Shown: positions 63,118-64,000 of the stretch, one piece after another
Layout: each line of letters opens with the position of its first letter
Numbering within the stretch: the first letter of the stretch is position 1
NCBI RefSeq assembly: GCF_028747985.1
Contig: NZ_CP118108.1
Span: 935,501-999,500 of the forward strand
DNA length: 64,000 bases
Direction: 5' to 3'
From: Paenibacillus urinalis
GTDB lineage: Bacteria > Bacillota > Bacilli > Paenibacillales > Paenibacillaceae
Made by a program: the position numbers and the translations under genes
Notes under the pieces: model-generated
Databases searched by the model: none
What the model was told of the DNA's origin: nothing
What the model saw: only the letters and a program-made list of their open reading frames with translations

Positions 63118-64000
63118 ATGTCAGCAGCAGCAAAACAATTTTGGTTTGTCGTAGGTTCACAGCACTTGTATGGAGAAGAAGCTCTATCCGAAGTGAAGGC
63201 ACATGCACAGGAAATGACAGATGCGCTCAATAACAGCGGAGTATTGCCTTATCCGCTTGTACTGCAGGATCTCGCAGTCAGTGCAGACAAAATTACAAGC
63301 ATTATGAAGGAAGTCAACTATCGTGACGAGGTTGCCGGCGTAATTACCTGGATGCATACGTTCTCACCTGCAAAAATGTGGATTCGTGGAACGAAGCTGC
63401 TGCAAAAGCCTTTGCTTCACCTGGCTACACAATATAACGAGAGCATCCCTTGGGCAACTATTGACATGGACTTCATGAACTTAAACCAGGCAGCCCATGG
63501 TGACCGCGAGTATGGATTTATCAATGCACGGCTGAACAAACAAAATAAAATTGTAGTTGGCTACTGGGAGCGTCCTGAAGTGCAGCAGCAAATTGCAGAT
63601 TGGATGGACGTCGCTGTTGCTTATAACGAGAGCTTCAACATCAGAGTAGCCCGCTTTGGCGATAACATGCGTAACGTTGGTGTTACGGAAGGGGATAAGG
63701 TAGAGGCTCAAATCCAATTTGGATGGACAGTGGACTACTTTGGCATCGGCGACCTTGTGCAAGTGGTCAATGAGGTAACTGAAGAAGAAATCAATGATTT
63801 GTTTAGTGAATATGCGGAGCTGTACGAATTTGACTATGGTACTTACAGCAAGGAAGATTGGGAAGCCAGTGTCAAAGTCCAAGCCAGCTATGAGATTGCC
63901 CTTAAGCGTTTCCTCGATCAAGGGGGATACAATGCCTTTACTTCGAACTTCGAGGATCTGCATGGCATGAAGCAGCTTCCAGGTCTTGCAGTACAGCGCC
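63118..64000 (+). CDS. araA: L-arabinose isomerase (3' truncated by window)
   Basis: The first 294 codons are present and open to the window edge. [17 protein letters not shown] at the N-terminus, [38 protein letters not shown] and [20 protein letters not shown] are diagnostic for AraA. It converts L-arabinose to L-ribulose, the first step of the pathway completed by the two upstream genes. ATG 63118 follows AAGAGGA. Full AraA is about 500 residues, so roughly 200 lie beyond the window. Confidence 0.96.
   Translation, partial: MSAAAKQFWFVVGSQHLYGEEALSEVKAHAQEMTDALNNSGVLPYPLVLQDLAVSADKITSIMKEVNYRDEVAGVITWMHTFSPAKMWIRGTKLLQKPLLHLATQYNESIPWATIDMDFMNLNQAAHGDREYGFINARLNKQNKIVVGYWERPEVQQQIADWMDVAVAYNESFNIRVARFGDNMRNVGVTEGDKVEAQIQFGWTVDYFGIGDLVQVVNEVTEEEINDLFSEYAELYEFDYGTYSKEDWEASVKVQASYEIALKRFLDQGGYNAFTSNFEDLHGMKQLPGLAVQR

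Overview
The window reads as chromosomal DNA of a low-to-moderate GC Gram-positive spore-former, most likely Paenibacillus. The basis is the strong AAGGAGG-type ribosome binding sites, the frequent GTG and TTG starts, and Bacillales-type proteins (CgoX/HemY, dgk-dck, PrsA, AraR, a TlrB-type RlmA methyltransferase, YkyA). Three very large secreted proteins also carry SLH cell-wall anchors, and there is a laminarinase with a CBM56-like module. No phage, transposase, rRNA, tRNA or CRISPR was seen.

Layout. 1-7.8 kb: the end of a PucR-type regulator, htpG behind a perfect CIRCE element, tlrB behind a leader-peptide attenuator, hemY, and a run of small proteins. 7.8-12.6 kb: a GH16 beta-1,3-glucanase on the minus strand, then a MerR/TipAS regulator sandwiched between two arrays of a 109-bp tandem repeat. 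12.6-17.5 kb: dgk-dck, a sodium symporter and two unrecognised genes. 17.6-31.1 kb: an SLH-anchored extracellular nuclease broken by a frameshift, a serine hydrolase, a polysaccharide deacetylase, a YkyA lipoprotein, a radical SAM protein, an aldo/keto reductase-MerR pair, a GAF histidine kinase and an ArsR-MFS pair. 31.2-37.9 kb: a 2209-residue SLH protein joining a phosphodiester glycosidase to a metallophosphoesterase. 38.0-42.6 kb: nrtR and a complete NAD salvage operon (pncA-pncB-nadD-nadE) with matching palindromic operators. 42.7-58.7 kb: accessory genes, including three APH-fold kinases (one behind a clear leader-peptide attenuator), a beta-lactamase-fold hydrolase, two frameshifted regulators, an SLH-PAP2 phosphatase, PrsA and acetyltransferases. 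58.7-59.2 kb: two gene remnants. 59.3-64 kb: the L-arabinose locus (araR, an FGGY kinase, araD and the start of araA) with AraR operators.

Themes. (i) Ribosome-sensing control: two independent short leader peptides (RYR-ending MLIQFIRYR before tlrB, MAATYMVVLS before an APH-type kinase) sit before intrinsic terminators, and the second has an explicit antiterminator and anti-antiterminator. (ii) All three SLH-anchored surface proteins carry phosphoesterase-type domains, which suggests phosphate or nucleotide scavenging at the cell surface. (iii) Several regulator-target pairs can be read with their operators: HrcA/CIRCE, NrtR, AraR, and two MerR promoters with 19-bp spacers. (iv) Three genes are interrupted by 1-2 nt indels, so either decay or sequencing error must be considered.
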